Part shown: piece by piece, positions 32,767-40,898 of the stretch | Numbering within the stretch: position 1 is the stretch's first letter | Layout of the letters: each line of letters opens with the position of its first letter | Position numbers and translations under genes: made by a program | Notes under the pieces: model-generated | Database searches by the model: none | Seen by the model: the letters and a program-made list of their open reading frames with translations, nothing else | What the model was told of the DNA's origin: nothing | Assembly: GCA_963758335.1 (NCBI GenBank) | Contig: CAVWVF010000007.1 | Span: forward strand, 527,710 to 591,709 | Origin: Roseiarcus sp963758335 | Lineage (GTDB): Bacteria; Pseudomonadota; Alphaproteobacteria; Rhizobiales; Beijerinckiaceae | DNA length: 64,000 nucleotides | Reading direction: 5' to 3'

Positions 32767-33930
32767 TCAGGCCGCCTTGAACACCGCGCCCTCGGGAACG
32801 ACGCCTTGGGTGACATAGCGCCACAAGGCGACGAGCAGTTTGCGGGCCAGCGCCACGATGGCGATCCGGCGGACCCGTCCCTTCGCGGCGCCGACCCGCG
32901 CCCGAAACCAGCGGCTCAACGCCGAGTCCGGCTGGTGACGCAGCCAGAACCAGGCCAGCTCGATCATGGTCTTGCGCAGGCGGCGGTTGCCCGACTTCGA
33001 GATGCCTTGATCCCGTTCGACGCCGCCGCTCTGCCAGGGGCTGGGCGCCAATCCGCCGTAAGCCGCCACCTGGCGGCGGTTGGCGAAGCTGCGGAACAAC
33101 AATTCCAGCCAGAGGAGCGAGGCGAACTCGGGGCCCAAGCCCTTGAGCTCGAGGAGCCGGGCGGCGGGGTTGGTGCGCTCCTCGGCTTCCGTGCGGATGA
33201 GCGCGTCGCGGGCCCGTTCGACCGCAGCCAGTTGCGTCGTCGCCAGCGCGATCCGATCGAGCTCCCGGCGTATTTCCGCCTTCAGCAGCGGCGGCAGCTC
33301 GCGGCCGTCGCCGGTTCGCAGCGCCTCGAGCCGCTCAAAACGATCGCGCCGAAGCGGGTTGTAATCCCGGATGCCTTGGCCGCTGAGCAGGCCCCTGACC
33401 CGATTGGTGTGCTGAATGCGTTCCTTGAGCAGCGTGCCGCGCTCGCGGGTCAGCCGCCGGCGATCCTCTTCTTCCGGGCTCGGCGCGCGAACCATGGAGC
33501 AGACCCGCCGCTCGCCGCGAGACCACGCCATCAGCGTCCGCAACAGCGTCTCGCCGTCGATCGCATCGGTCTTGGCTCGCCGATGCCGCCGGTTGACCGC
33601 AATCGAAGCCGCATCGACCACGTGGCTCTCGATCCCCTCGGCGAGCAGCAGGCGATGGATCCAAAATCCGTCCAATCCCGCCTCCTGAATGACGATCGCT
33701 TTGATCGGCACGCCATAGCGCTGCTCGGCCTTCGCCCTCGACCGCGAAAGAAGGTCGAGCAGGCCGGCGCCGTCCCCACCCTCGACCACATGCCTGGAAA
33801 ATTTCTCGCTGCCCGGACTGTTGATCGTCACAACCCATTTCGATTCGCTCAATTCGAGCGAGGCGAACAGCGTGATATCATTCGCGCGGGCGGTGGTCGC
33901 GACAACGGTCGCGGAGGTGATTAAATGCAT
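32767..33930 (-). CDS. IS110-family DEDD transposase (recombinase)
   Basis: The 387-residue protein shows the N-terminal RuvC-like domain (LFASLELSESKWVVTI with the first acidic residue as Glu, VIQEAGLDGFWIHRLL, RRAKTDAIDGETLLR) and the C-terminal Tnp domain (LELKGLGPEFASLLWLEL, QVAAYGGLAPSPWQSGG, ISKSGNRRLRKTMIELAWFWLRHQ) with the conserved Ser of the IS110 group. The gene is intact. IS110 elements have no inverted repeats and are now known to use a structured bridge RNA from a non-coding end; the flanks 33931-34000 and 32640-32766 are where it would lie. Confidence 0.92.
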   Translation of the reverse strand: MHLITSATVVATTARANDITLFASLELSESKWVVTINSPGSEKFSRHVVEGGDGAGLLDLLSRSRAKAEQRYGVPIKAIVIQEAGLDGFWIHRLLLAEGIESHVVDAASIAVNRRHRRAKTDAIDGETLLRTLMAWSRGERRVCSMVRAPSPEEEDRRRLTRERGTLLKERIQHTNRVRGLLSGQGIRDYNPLRRDRFERLEALRTGDGRELPPLLKAEIRRELDRIALATTQLAAVERARDALIRTEAEERTNPAARLLELKGLGPEFASLLWLELLFRSFANRRQVAAYGGLAPSPWQSGGVERDQGISKSGNRRLRKTMIELAWFWLRHQPDSALSRWFRARVGAAKGRVRRIAIVALARKLLVALWRYVTQGVVPEGAVFKAA

Positions 33931-33984
33931 CGGTTGCCTCCATGCTGGTGTGGAAGATCAGCCTACCAAGGGTCCGGCCGCCGT

Positions 33985-34775
33985 CCACCCGCATAGGATC
34001 TGTTTGCGGCTGTCGTCGGTGTCAGCGGTCAGCAGGCGACAACGCCCCCACCCTCGAGCGCGGCGACACAAGCGGGCGCCGCTGCGGTCCAAGATTTTGC
34101 GGATATCCTAAAGGCTGAAGCGGCGAGGGCTGAAGAGGCGACGAAACACGATAGCGCTGTCATCGAGCACGCGCTGACAGTTTTCACCTGGATCGTGGGA
34201 GTAGGGCCCTTCTGCTGGCCGGGGCGGGGCTGCTCGGCTGGGCGATACGGGCATGGAGCCGCGCAAGCAAAACCGACATTCGGAACGAGGTCCAGGCGCA
34301 ACTCAAGAGCTCGGTTACCGAGGCAATCAACTCGGAGATCAAGACAACCCTAGCGCGCATCGCCCGGCGCGGCAGTGAAGCTGAAGAGGAGCTCACCAAG
34401 CAGCTTGGTAGAGCGAGGGATCGGGTTTCCGAGGCGGAAAAAAGATTGGATGAGCAGAGAGAAGTGATTACAGACCTTGTCACTCTAACTATTGGTCAGT
34501 TTCCATATAGATACCTAAAGTCAATTCATGACAAGCAAACTGGACAAGATGAAAATAAGGAATTCAAATTCCAAAAGCAACCCGCTTTTAAGAGAGAACT
34601 TAGCTTCCTGATAGATAGCGGTTACATCGAGAATATCAACCTTGATCGTTTTCAAGACGGCGAGGACAATTTCGAAAGGCTCAAAATCACTAAGGCCGGG
34701 GAGCTTTATATTAAATTACGGGAGGGCCGCGTCCCGAGCCCGATAGTCCAGTTCAGCGCTGAGCGTGACGGCTGA
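33985..34775 (+). pseudogene. Membrane-anchored coiled-coil protein with a winged-helix-like end, frameshifted and 5'-truncated
   Basis: One frame reads FAAVVGVSGQQATTPPPSSAATQAGAAAVQDFADILKAEAARAEEATKHDSAVIEHALTVFTWIVGVG and the next continues LLLAGAGLLGWAIRAWSRA. Joined, they form one membrane helix, and a single G missing near 34204-34206 explains the shift. Then follow a coiled coil (about 34245-34460) and a C-terminal domain (FPYRYLKSIHDKQTGQ ... FKRELSFLIDSGYIENINL ... LKITKAGELYIKL) that looks like a winged helix. The 5' end appears cut off by IS110. AT content rises towards the 3' end. I do not recognise the family by name. Confidence 0.6.
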
Positions 34776-34872
34776 GCGAAATTGCCGCCTGCGACCAGTG
34801 ATGCCCCGGCACGCCGCGCCAGGCGGGCGCGGGCTAGTGGCGTGCGCAGGCAAAATCGAAGGGTGGCGATAT

Positions 34873-35040
34873 TCCCGCCCCCCTTGTGGGGGCGGGTTGG
34901 GGTGGGGGGTACTGTCGTATCGAAGTGAAGCGCGAGGCCCTTAATTCGCCCGGTCTGGCGCGACCCCCCATCCCTGCCTTCCCCCACCATAGGGCGTCGA
35001 GGGACGCCCGTCTTTCGACGGGCTATGGGGCGAAGGAGAA
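34873..35040. repeat. Palindromic repeat, family A variant, with nested module
   Basis: CCCGCCCCC-CTTGT-GGGGGCGGG (34874-34896) opens the element and CCTTCCCCCA ... GGGGCGAAGG closes it. The loop of the closing hairpin is occupied by the two-hairpin module (34987-35028). The 34776-35233 gap holds nothing else that I recognise. Confidence 0.7.
34987..35028. repeat. Two-hairpin (three-way junction) module, copy 2
   Basis: CCATAG...CTATGG enclose GGCGTC-GAGG-GACGCC and CCGTC-TTTC-GACGG, 42 bp in all, nearly identical to copy 1 except in the loops. Confidence 0.85.
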
Positions 35041-35233
35041 CGCCTTCAATTTGGCCGACGCGCAGCACTAGAGAATTCTATCCACGCGGTGCGAGATACC
35101 AGGAAGGTGCGCTAGCGAAGCGCGGCGCATATAAGCCGCGCCAAGTGGCCTAATCATTCCCGCGCTGGCGTGGTAGGACTCTTCGGTTCGAATTTGACCA
35201 CGAGATCCTGACCGTCCAGAGCCCGAGGCTTCC

Positions 35234-36034
35234 ATGTCCGCTTCCCCCGCCATCTTCATTCCCCACGGCGGGGGTCCCTGCTTCTGGATGGAGTTTCCCC
35301 CTCCCTTCGGACCCCATGCTTGGGACGGCTTACGCGACTATCTCGCCGGCCTCGTCGCCTCGCTGCCGGAGCGGCCGAAGGCGTTTTTGGTCGTCACTGC
35401 GCATTGGGAAGCGGCTCAGCCGACGGTCAGCGTGAACCCCAAGCCTGGCATGCTGTTCGACTATTATGGCTTCCCAGAACACACCTATAAGCTGAGCTAT
35501 CCTGCGCCCGGCGCCCCAAAACTCGGGGCGGAAGTCAGGCGGCTGATCGAGGCGGCCGGCCTGCCGGTCGCGACGGATAGCGAGCGCGGCTTCGACCATG
35601 GCGTGTTCGTGCCCTTCCTCATCGTCGATCCGAAGGCGGAGATTCCGGTTGTCATGCTGTCCTTGCGCAAGGACCTCGATCCGGCCTTCCACATCCGGCT
35701 CGGCAAGGCGCTCGCGCCGCTGCGCGACCAGGGCGTGGCGATCGTCGGCAGCGGCATGAGCTACCATGACCTCCGCCATTTCTTCGACGGCGGCGAGGGC
35801 GCCTCGGCCGCCTTCGACGCCTGGCTCGACGAAACCGCCAGGGCGTCTCCGGCCGAGCGGGAGGCGCGGCTTGCGGCGTGGGACAAGGCGCCCGCCGCGC
35901 GCGCCTGCCATCCGCGCGAAGAACATCTGTTGCCGCTGATGGTTGTCGCCGGCGCCGCCGGTGACAGCGAAGGCCGACATGAGTTCCGCGATGTGATCGC
36001 CGGGAAGACGATCTCGGGCTTTAGGTTCGGGTGA
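35234..36034 (+). CDS. Class III extradiol dioxygenase, LigB superfamily (DODA/YgiD type)
   Basis: The 266-residue protein starts MSASPAIFIPHGGGPCFWME, with the zinc/iron-binding His of the plant DODA and E. coli YgiD group. It continues with FLVVTAHWEA, GFPEHTYKLSYPAPG, the catalytic-site GFDHGVFVPFLIVDPKAEIPVVMLSL, and AIVGSGMSYHDLRHF. Family members cleave catechol rings such as DOPA; the natural substrate is often unknown. It stands alone among mobile DNA, with no adjacent catabolic genes. Confidence 0.92.
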   Translation: MSASPAIFIPHGGGPCFWMEFPPPFGPHAWDGLRDYLAGLVASLPERPKAFLVVTAHWEAAQPTVSVNPKPGMLFDYYGFPEHTYKLSYPAPGAPKLGAEVRRLIEAAGLPVATDSERGFDHGVFVPFLIVDPKAEIPVVMLSLRKDLDPAFHIRLGKALAPLRDQGVAIVGSGMSYHDLRHFFDGGEGASAAFDAWLDETARASPAEREARLAAWDKAPAARACHPREEHLLPLMVVAGAAGDSEGRHEFRDVIAGKTISGFRFG

Positions 36035-36259
36035 GGCGTCGAGCGAAGGCGAGCGGTTCGGCGCTCCGTTTGGGGCAAGCCGCCCCCGCTGGGCGCCTTT
36101 GCTGGGCGAAAGTCACGCGGCCAAGAAGGACGATGGCGTTCGCCCGCTGGGCCACGCGACGCTCCGCAGATCCGTCCCGCGCAATCCCCGTCGGAGATTG
36201 TCGGCGGATGCCGAGAGAAACCTGCTGCGAAGGGCTGACACTGAAGGAGCGAACGTTCC

Positions 36260-37030
36260 TCAAATCGCCACCCGCTCAGCGTCGTCGAGGCTCACCTCGT
36301 CGCGCCGACGATCGTAAAGCTGGGTCGTGCGGGTTGAGGCGTGGCCCGCCATGGCGGCGGCCTTTTCGAGCGTGCCTCCGTTCTCGAGATAGGCAGTGAT
36401 CCCGGTCGCGCGAAACGTGTGGGCGCCGATCTTCGCCTCGATGCCGGCCGAAGCCGCGCGCCGGCGGATCATCGCGTAGGCGTTCGCCTGGGGCAGGGGA
36501 GTCGTCGTCAGCGCGCCGGCGCCTCGGCCGATCGTCCGAAACAAAGGCCCTTTCGGATCGCTCGCGAGCCCGCAAGCGTCGATATAGGCGTGGAGGTAAG
36601 TTTCGAGGTTGTGGCAGCAGGGCATTTCGTGGCGCTTGCCGCCCTTCTCGTGCAAGCGAACCCAAAGCCGGCGGTTCTGCACAGTGACGTCCTCGACCTC
36701 CATCGCGAGCGCCGCGCCGATGCGCGCGAACGTAGACCATGAGGCCGATGAGGGCGCGGTCGCGAAGGCCTACGGGCGCTGTCACGTCGATCGCGTTGAG
36801 CAATGCGCGCGCCTCGGAAGGATCGAGCACGGGCGTCTTGCCGCGCTTCACACGGTGCGACGGCCCTCGGATAGACGAAGCCGGGTTCACCGGCATGACC
36901 TGGCCCGTCACCAGCCAGTCGAACAAGTGGCGGATCGCGGCGAGGCGCTGCTTGACGGTTGGCGCGGAGCGCTCGCGGCCGAGCTGCTCGATGTAGGGAA
37001 GCGCGTCGACGGCGGCAAAACTATCCGGCA
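36260..37030 (-). pseudogene. Tyrosine site-specific recombinase (integrase), 5'-truncated and frameshifted
   Basis: The minus-strand frame DALPYIEQLGRERSAPTVKQRLAAIRHLFDWLVTGQVMPVNPA covers the arm/core-binding domain, and SHRVKRGKTPVLDPSEARALL...LRDRALIGLMVY leads into the catalytic domain. There two bases are missing (about 36733), and the catalytic part continues in another frame: ALAMEVEDVTVQNRRLWVRLHEKGGKRHEMPCCHNLE, then AHTFRATGITAYLENGG and the active Tyr in STRTTQLYDRR. No N-terminus or start codon was found beyond 37030. It is probably the relic of an integrated element with the phage remnants at 38000-40100. Confidence 0.82.
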
Positions 37031-37113
37031 GTCAGCGCACCAAGGCCGCGCTCCAGCTTCGCAAAAAGATACTACGAGCTTCGTCAGCCGGGGAGGGGTC
37101 GTAAATTATCTGG

Positions 37114-37139
37114 TACGGATTCATTCCGTATGCTATAGT
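37114..37139 (+). promoter_or_regulatory. Promoter and operator palindrome of the second TacA/TacT-type pair
   Basis: TACGGA-TTCAT-TCCGTA (37114-37130) is a perfect palindrome lying over the -35/-10 spacer, followed by TGCTATAGT (37131-37139), an extended -10 box. AGGAGG (37155-37160) and the ATG at 37165 follow. The palindrome is a natural binding site for the ribbon-helix-helix antitoxin, so autoregulation is likely. Confidence 0.65.
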
Positions 37140-37164
37140 GAACGGACAAACTTTAGGAGGTTCC

Positions 37165-37440
37165 ATGCCCCGCGCTCATACCGACAATGGCCGCGTCGAA
37201 TTGCGGCTCCGCCCCGAAGACAAGGCGATGCTGACCCGCGCCGCCGCGCTGAAGCGGCTTGATCTCACCGGCTACATTCTCGGCAATGTGCTGCCGAAGG
37301 CCGAAGCGGATATCGCCGAGGCCGAACGGCTCACGCTTTCGGAGAGCGATTCGTTGCGCGTCCTCGCGCTCTTGGAAAATCCGCCGGCGGCTCCCGAGCG
37401 TCTGGCGCGCGCCGCGAAGGCCGGCTTCACGTTGCCATGA
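37165..37440 (+). CDS. DUF1778 antitoxin (TacA type), second pair
   Basis: The 91-residue protein MPRAHTDNGRVELRLRPEDKAMLTRAAALKRLDLTGYILGNVLPKAEADI has the ribbon-helix-helix N-terminus of DUF1778 and a toxin-neutralising tail (SDSLRVLALLENPPAAPERLARAAKAGFTLP). AGGAGG stands at ideal distance, so I prefer this ATG over 37138. Its stop overlaps the toxin start by four bases. Confidence 0.92.
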   Translation: MPRAHTDNGRVELRLRPEDKAMLTRAAALKRLDLTGYILGNVLPKAEADIAEAERLTLSESDSLRVLALLENPPAAPERLARAAKAGFTLP

Positions 37441-37958
37441 CGGCGCTCGTCTGGGACGAAGCGCCGATCGCCAAGCGACACGACCGCGCCGCCTTCGATT
37501 GCGGCGACGCTGATCTCAACCTCTATCTGCAAAAGTTCGCGCGCCAGAACCATGAAAGCGGCGGCGCAAAATGCTTCATCGCCGCGCCCTCTGACGCGCC
37601 GGAGCGCATTCTCGGCTTCTACACGCTGAGCCCCGCGTCGCTCGAATACAGCCGCACGCCCGCTCTCGCGAAAAAAGGCCTGGCGCGTTACGACGTGCCC
37701 GTCTTCCGACTCGGCCGGCTCGCGGTCGATAACTCAGTGCAAGGTCGGGGCCTCGGCGGCGCTCTCCTGCTCCGCGCCGCTGATCGCTGCATCCGCGTTG
37801 CCCAGGATGTCGGCGGCGTCGCCTTGCTCATCGACGCCAAGAACGATCGCGCCGCGTGCTGGTATGAAAGCTACGGCGCTCTCCGCCTGGATGATGCGCC
37901 CCTATCCCTCGTGCTGCCACTCGCCACGGCCGCCGATGCGCTCAAGCGTGGGATCTGA
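37437..37958 (+). CDS. GNAT acetyltransferase toxin (TacT type), intact
   Basis: The 173-residue protein has the GNAT fold: FDCGDADLNLYLQKFARQNHESGGAKCFIA, GFYTLSPASLEY, the acetyl-CoA loop VDNSVQGRGLGGALLLRAADR and AACWYESYGALRLDD with the family's catalytic Tyr. Such toxins acetylate the amino group of charged tRNAs and stop translation. It is the only one of the window's three GNAT/PIN toxins without a lesion. The overlap with its antitoxin ensures coupled synthesis. Confidence 0.92.
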   Translation: MTALVWDEAPIAKRHDRAAFDCGDADLNLYLQKFARQNHESGGAKCFIAAPSDAPERILGFYTLSPASLEYSRTPALAKKGLARYDVPVFRLGRLAVDNSVQGRGLGGALLLRAADRCIRVAQDVGGVALLIDAKNDRAACWYESYGALRLDDAPLSLVLPLATAADALKRGI

Positions 37959-38060
37959 GCTGACTTTGGCGCCAGACTTCTGCACCAAAAATCGCCAACG
38001 AAATCAAAGACGCGCAAGCGGCGCAAAAGTTTTGATTTCTGCGCCAAAGCTGGGCCGAGA

Positions 38061-38680
38061 CTATCCGTTCGCAAGGGCCTGTTCTTTGGCCTTGGCAGCG
38101 CGAAGGGCCGCCAAGGTCTTGCCGTCCTCATTTACGGCCCAATCGTAAATGTTGATCGTTGACCAGCCGGTCACCTTCTGCCCCCAATTGTTGTAGGAAA
38201 GCGTCTCGCCTTTGAATTTTACGTCATGTGCATCGACGACTTCCGCTTCGGAGTCGTCACGGCCCTTTATCCCCTTTATCTTCAACTTGTCACCAGTCTT
38301 TATTATTCCCCACCCGATAAGTTCTGGCATCCATGCAAAAGATCGCCTTTCGCGCTTGACGCTCCCTCTGGGCCTTTTCCCGGACATGAACCAGATAATC
38401 TCCCACCTCCGGCAAGGGGATGATTTGCTGCACGTCCACGAGAAGACGCCCATCCAAGCTGTAGGGCTTTAGCCGAACACAGCGAATATCGATATCGTGG
38501 TCAATGAGCCACAGAACGGAAGACGTCAGTTCCCTTGAGAACTCGGCGGATGCAAGGATAATTTGAACGTCTTGCGCGAACTGAAGTTCGTCGGGTTCGT
38601 CCCAACCAAGAAACTTCAAGATTATCCCGCGCGCACCCTGACTTTCCTTACCAATGCGCGTGAGATGTTCCTCGAATGCA
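38061..38680 (-). pseudogene. Protein with a C-terminal RAMA-like domain, frameshifted and 5'-truncated
   Basis: The N-terminal part, HKPAFEEHLTRIGKESQGARGIILKFLGWDEPDELQFAQDVQIILASAEFSRELTSSVLWLIDHDIDIRCVRLKPY, resembles the conserved middle of nuclease-like proteins found near restriction systems. The C-terminal part, KTGDKLKIKGIKGRDDSEAEVVDAHDVKFKGETLSYNNWGQKVTGWSTINIYDWAV, looks like a RAMA domain (associated with restriction enzymes and adenine methylases). A single-base shift near 38310 separates them, and a TAG precedes the readable start. The domain names are from memory and moderately sure. Confidence 0.6.
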
Positions 38681-38683
38681 GGT

Positions 38684-38954
38684 TTATGCTATCCTGCCCG
38701 AACTCATAAATTGGCATGCAGCCCCCCTCGCGCGCGACAATGAACTGCTGCTCTCCTCAAGTTTCGGCCGCACTGCCGAAACGACGCCCTTGAGGGTCAA
38801 CTGATTTGCGAGCGTCTCCGCGCCGGCGCAATCCTTCGCCGCCAGCCTGTCTTGAAGCTGGGGGAGGATTTGGTCGGAAGCTTCCCCATTGCGCACGCAG
38901 GGCTGTCGCCATGGAACGCTCGATTGAGAGAAACGCCTTCGGTTCGATCTTCAC
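38684..38954 (-). pseudogene. Small phage-like protein broken by a 4-bp tandem duplication
   Basis: The frame from 38954 reads MKIEPKAFLSIERSMATALR and then goes wrong; the other frame continues NGEASDQILPQLQDRLAAKDCAGAETLANQLTLKG to 38684. TGCG is present twice in tandem on the minus strand (38892-38899 on the plus strand); removing one copy gives one frame of about 88 residues. The gene starts 3 bases after the stop of the preceding minus-strand gene. I do not know the function. Confidence 0.55.
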
Positions 38955-38957
38955 GGC

Positions 38958-39194
38958 TCAAGCCTTTATGTTAGGCCAGTCGTAAATGATGGAATTTACC
39001 ACACTTAGCGGGCGGCGTGCGTCAATCGCCGCGAGCGCCATGATCTTTTGTGCCGGGTCTGTCAGACACATGTTTACGGTGTCTTGCAAAGGCTGCACTT
39101 GGTCTTCGGTTATTCCCGGTTCGCCATCGGCCGGGTTATAGACTATCATCAAGTAGGGTTCGAGATCGTCTTTTTGCGGAGGCATGTTATACAC
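38958..39194 (-). CDS. Hypothetical protein in the phage remnant
   Basis: A 78-residue protein (MYNMPPQKDDLEPYLMIVYNPADGEPGITEDQVQ ... SVVNSIIYDWPNIKA) with plausible codon use and no lesion. No domain is recognised. It is followed directly by the broken gene at 38684-38954 on the same strand, as in a compact phage-type operon. Confidence 0.5.
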   Translation of the reverse strand: MYNMPPQKDDLEPYLMIVYNPADGEPGITEDQVQPLQDTVNMCLTDPAQKIMALAAIDARRPLSVVNSIIYDWPNIKA

Positions 39195-39250
39195 TTTCCA
39201 TTGTGATGACGTGCTGATTGTGTTGCCAACGGTAGCCGGTCATTTTTCAC

Positions 39251-39690
39251 TTATGACGTTTGCGTGAACTCGCCGACGCCATGAAATTCGTGCAGCTGCC
39301 CCAGGACGCGGCCGAGCCCGATGTAACTGCTGGTGATGTTTTTCGCCAGCTTTCGCGCCGCATTCATCAACGCCGTCTTACTAACCCCTGTGGCCGTATC
39401 TGTGAGCCTTGGCTGCGCCGCGCCTGTTCGCGGCTCAGCCATGTTCCAACGCCAGAACACGCACAGGTCGCCGGGGATAGGCGTTTGCCGAACAGGCTTC
39501 CATAGCTGCGCATCGAAGGTTTGAGCAGTTGCCAGCCTTGCGGCATGCTTGAATAGGCGCTTGGCGCGTCCACGGGATGCCCGACGCCCTTGGCGACTTC
39601 AATCAGCAGCCCAACGCAATCGATCCCGCGCCGACCACGCCCCTGATCCGGTAAGGCACGCCGATTGGGCGTTAGATGAGTTCCTACGCC
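39251..39690 (-). pseudogene. NlpC/P60-type phage-tail peptidase remnant
   Basis: On the minus strand RPIGVPYRIRGVVGAGIDCVGLLIEVAKGVGHPVDAPSAYSSMPQGWQLLKPSMRSYGSLF carries the IDCVGLL segment typical of the catalytic Cys in phage-tail NlpC/P60 peptidases. Near 39460 the reading changes frame to FWRWNMAEPRTGAAQPRLTD..., and an upstream TAG (about 39675) interrupts the expected N-terminus. The conserved catalytic His region cannot be recognised, so the gene is dead. Confidence 0.55.
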
Positions 39691-39860
39691 TTGCCGCCCA
39701 GCGTATCATAGTCTCATCGTGTCGCATAAGCTCCAACGTGTGAAACGCCGCGACGGGCCTGTTTGTCGTCGTGGGCGTCTTGGCCTCCGTGCGCCGCTCT
39801 CTCAAAAGCCCGGGATTTTCGGCCTCGAAGCCGTGGGGCGAATTTCTTGATTTTTGCACA

Positions 39861-40124
39861 TCAATCGAGCGGGACGCCCTGCGCCGCCAGCCAAGCGCGC
39901 TCGTCTTGAGTATGAGCATCGCTTCGATGACGCCCATGGAGCGCGGACGATAAAACCGCGACGTGTCGCACGAGACGCGCGTGCCGCAAATCTTCCGCGC
40001 GGGTCCATTCCCGCTCCTCGTGAACCGCAATCAACGCGTGCAATTCATCCTGCGTCCTGTCCCAGTCGGCCAACAGCCGTTGTGCGACGTCGGGCGCGAG
40101 GATGGGGGAAGGGAACGCGATCAT
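39861..40124 (-). CDS. Hypothetical protein
   Basis: An 87-residue protein, MIAFPSPILAPDVAQRLLADWDRTQDELHALIAVHEEREWTRAEDLRHARLVRH ... WLAAQGVPLD, largely helical and charged. It is on the same strand as the phage-tail remnants and could be the next gene of that operon. No domain is recognised. The stretch 39691-39860 holds no clear gene. Confidence 0.45.
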   Translation of the reverse strand: MIAFPSPILAPDVAQRLLADWDRTQDELHALIAVHEEREWTRAEDLRHARLVRHVAVLSSALHGRHRSDAHTQDERAWLAAQGVPLD

Positions 40125-40330
40125 TTGTCTGCCTGGTTTTGGATCGGCATGGAGGCCGGGGCGAGAGGCGCCAAGCCGCACGCGCGGACCCAAGGCATAG
40201 GCTCGTGCGGGTGACCGCGGCGGCGGTCACACCCCCCGCGGCGCGCTACGGGATGCACACATCTACGTAGCCCCACGAGCGCCGCGAGAGCGGAAGTCGT
40301 TTTCGCCCGAATATCAGGTGGTTGCGCGCC

Positions 40331-40507
40331 CCCTTCTCCACGAAGTGGGGAAGGTGTCGGGCGAAGCCCGACGGATGGGGTGTGGAAGGCAGGAATGCGT
40401 CGTCGAAGGCTCGCTCCTATGGTCGTGCAAGCCTGCCGGCTCCGAAGCAGCTGGCCATACCCCATCCGGCCCTCCGGGCCACCTTCCCCAGCAAGCTGGG
40501 GAAGGGG
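40331..40507. repeat. Palindromic repeat, family A variant (large copy)
   Basis: CCTTCTCCAC-GAA-GTGGGGAAGG (about 40332-40354), then GTCGGGC-GAA-GCCCGAC, then on the right GGCCCTCCGGGCC and CCTTCCCCAGC-AA-GCTGGGGAAGG (about 40482-40505). The outer arms are inverted, with about 100 bases of unrelated DNA between. The stretch 40125-40330 holds no gene that I recognise. Confidence 0.75.
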
Positions 40508-40721
40508 CACACGCGGCCTCGAAGCATGATGTGTGCATCCCGTAGCCGCGGCGCGACACAAGAGGATGAACAAGCGGGCGATGGAAACAGGCTCATGCCC
40601 GGCGCCTGAAAAAGAGGGCGGCATCCTGCATCTTACGACGGCTCGGGCTCGCGCGGATGGTGCTCGAGGCGCGCTGATGGGGCTGGCCCCCAGCGCAGGA
40701 TGATTTCAAGTCGGTTCGGAC

Positions 40722-40870
40722 CCGTCATTGCGAGCGACCCCCGGGTCAAGAGCCCGGGGGGGAGCAATCCAGTGAACGTAGGGCGCCCTACGGCCAATGG
40801 ATTGCTTCGTCGCCATAGCCCGTCGAAAGACGGGCGTCTCGTGACGCCCTATGGCTCCTCGCAATGACGG
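40722..40870. repeat. Palindromic repeat, family B, interrupted by the two-hairpin module
   Basis: CCGTCATTGCGAGCGACC at the left and CTCGCAATGACGG at the right are inverted ends. Inside, GAGCAATCCA and TGGATTGCTTCGTCG match the thiS-thiG copy. The module at 40813-40854 separates TGGATTGCTTCGTCG from CTCCTCGCAATGACGG. An inner GGGCGCCC palindrome and an AGCCCGGGGG hairpin are further additions. Confidence 0.8.
40813..40854. repeat. Two-hairpin (three-way junction) module, copy 3 (inverted)
   Basis: CCATAGCCCGTCGAAAGACG continues to CTATGG; the reverse complement reads like copies 1 and 2, with the GGCGTC-ACGA-GACGCC and CCGTC-TTTC-GACGG hairpins, 42 bp. Confidence 0.85.
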
Positions 40871-40898
40871 CGGTGGTTCGACCTGATTGCATCCTGCT

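Noticed and set aside
35090..35165. A possible tRNA-like fold beside the dioxygenase gene
   Set aside because: Short GC palindromes are present, but no acceptor stem, T-loop GTTCGAATC in the right place or anticodon arm can be fitted. A TTCGAATTT near 35190 is not in a cloverleaf.
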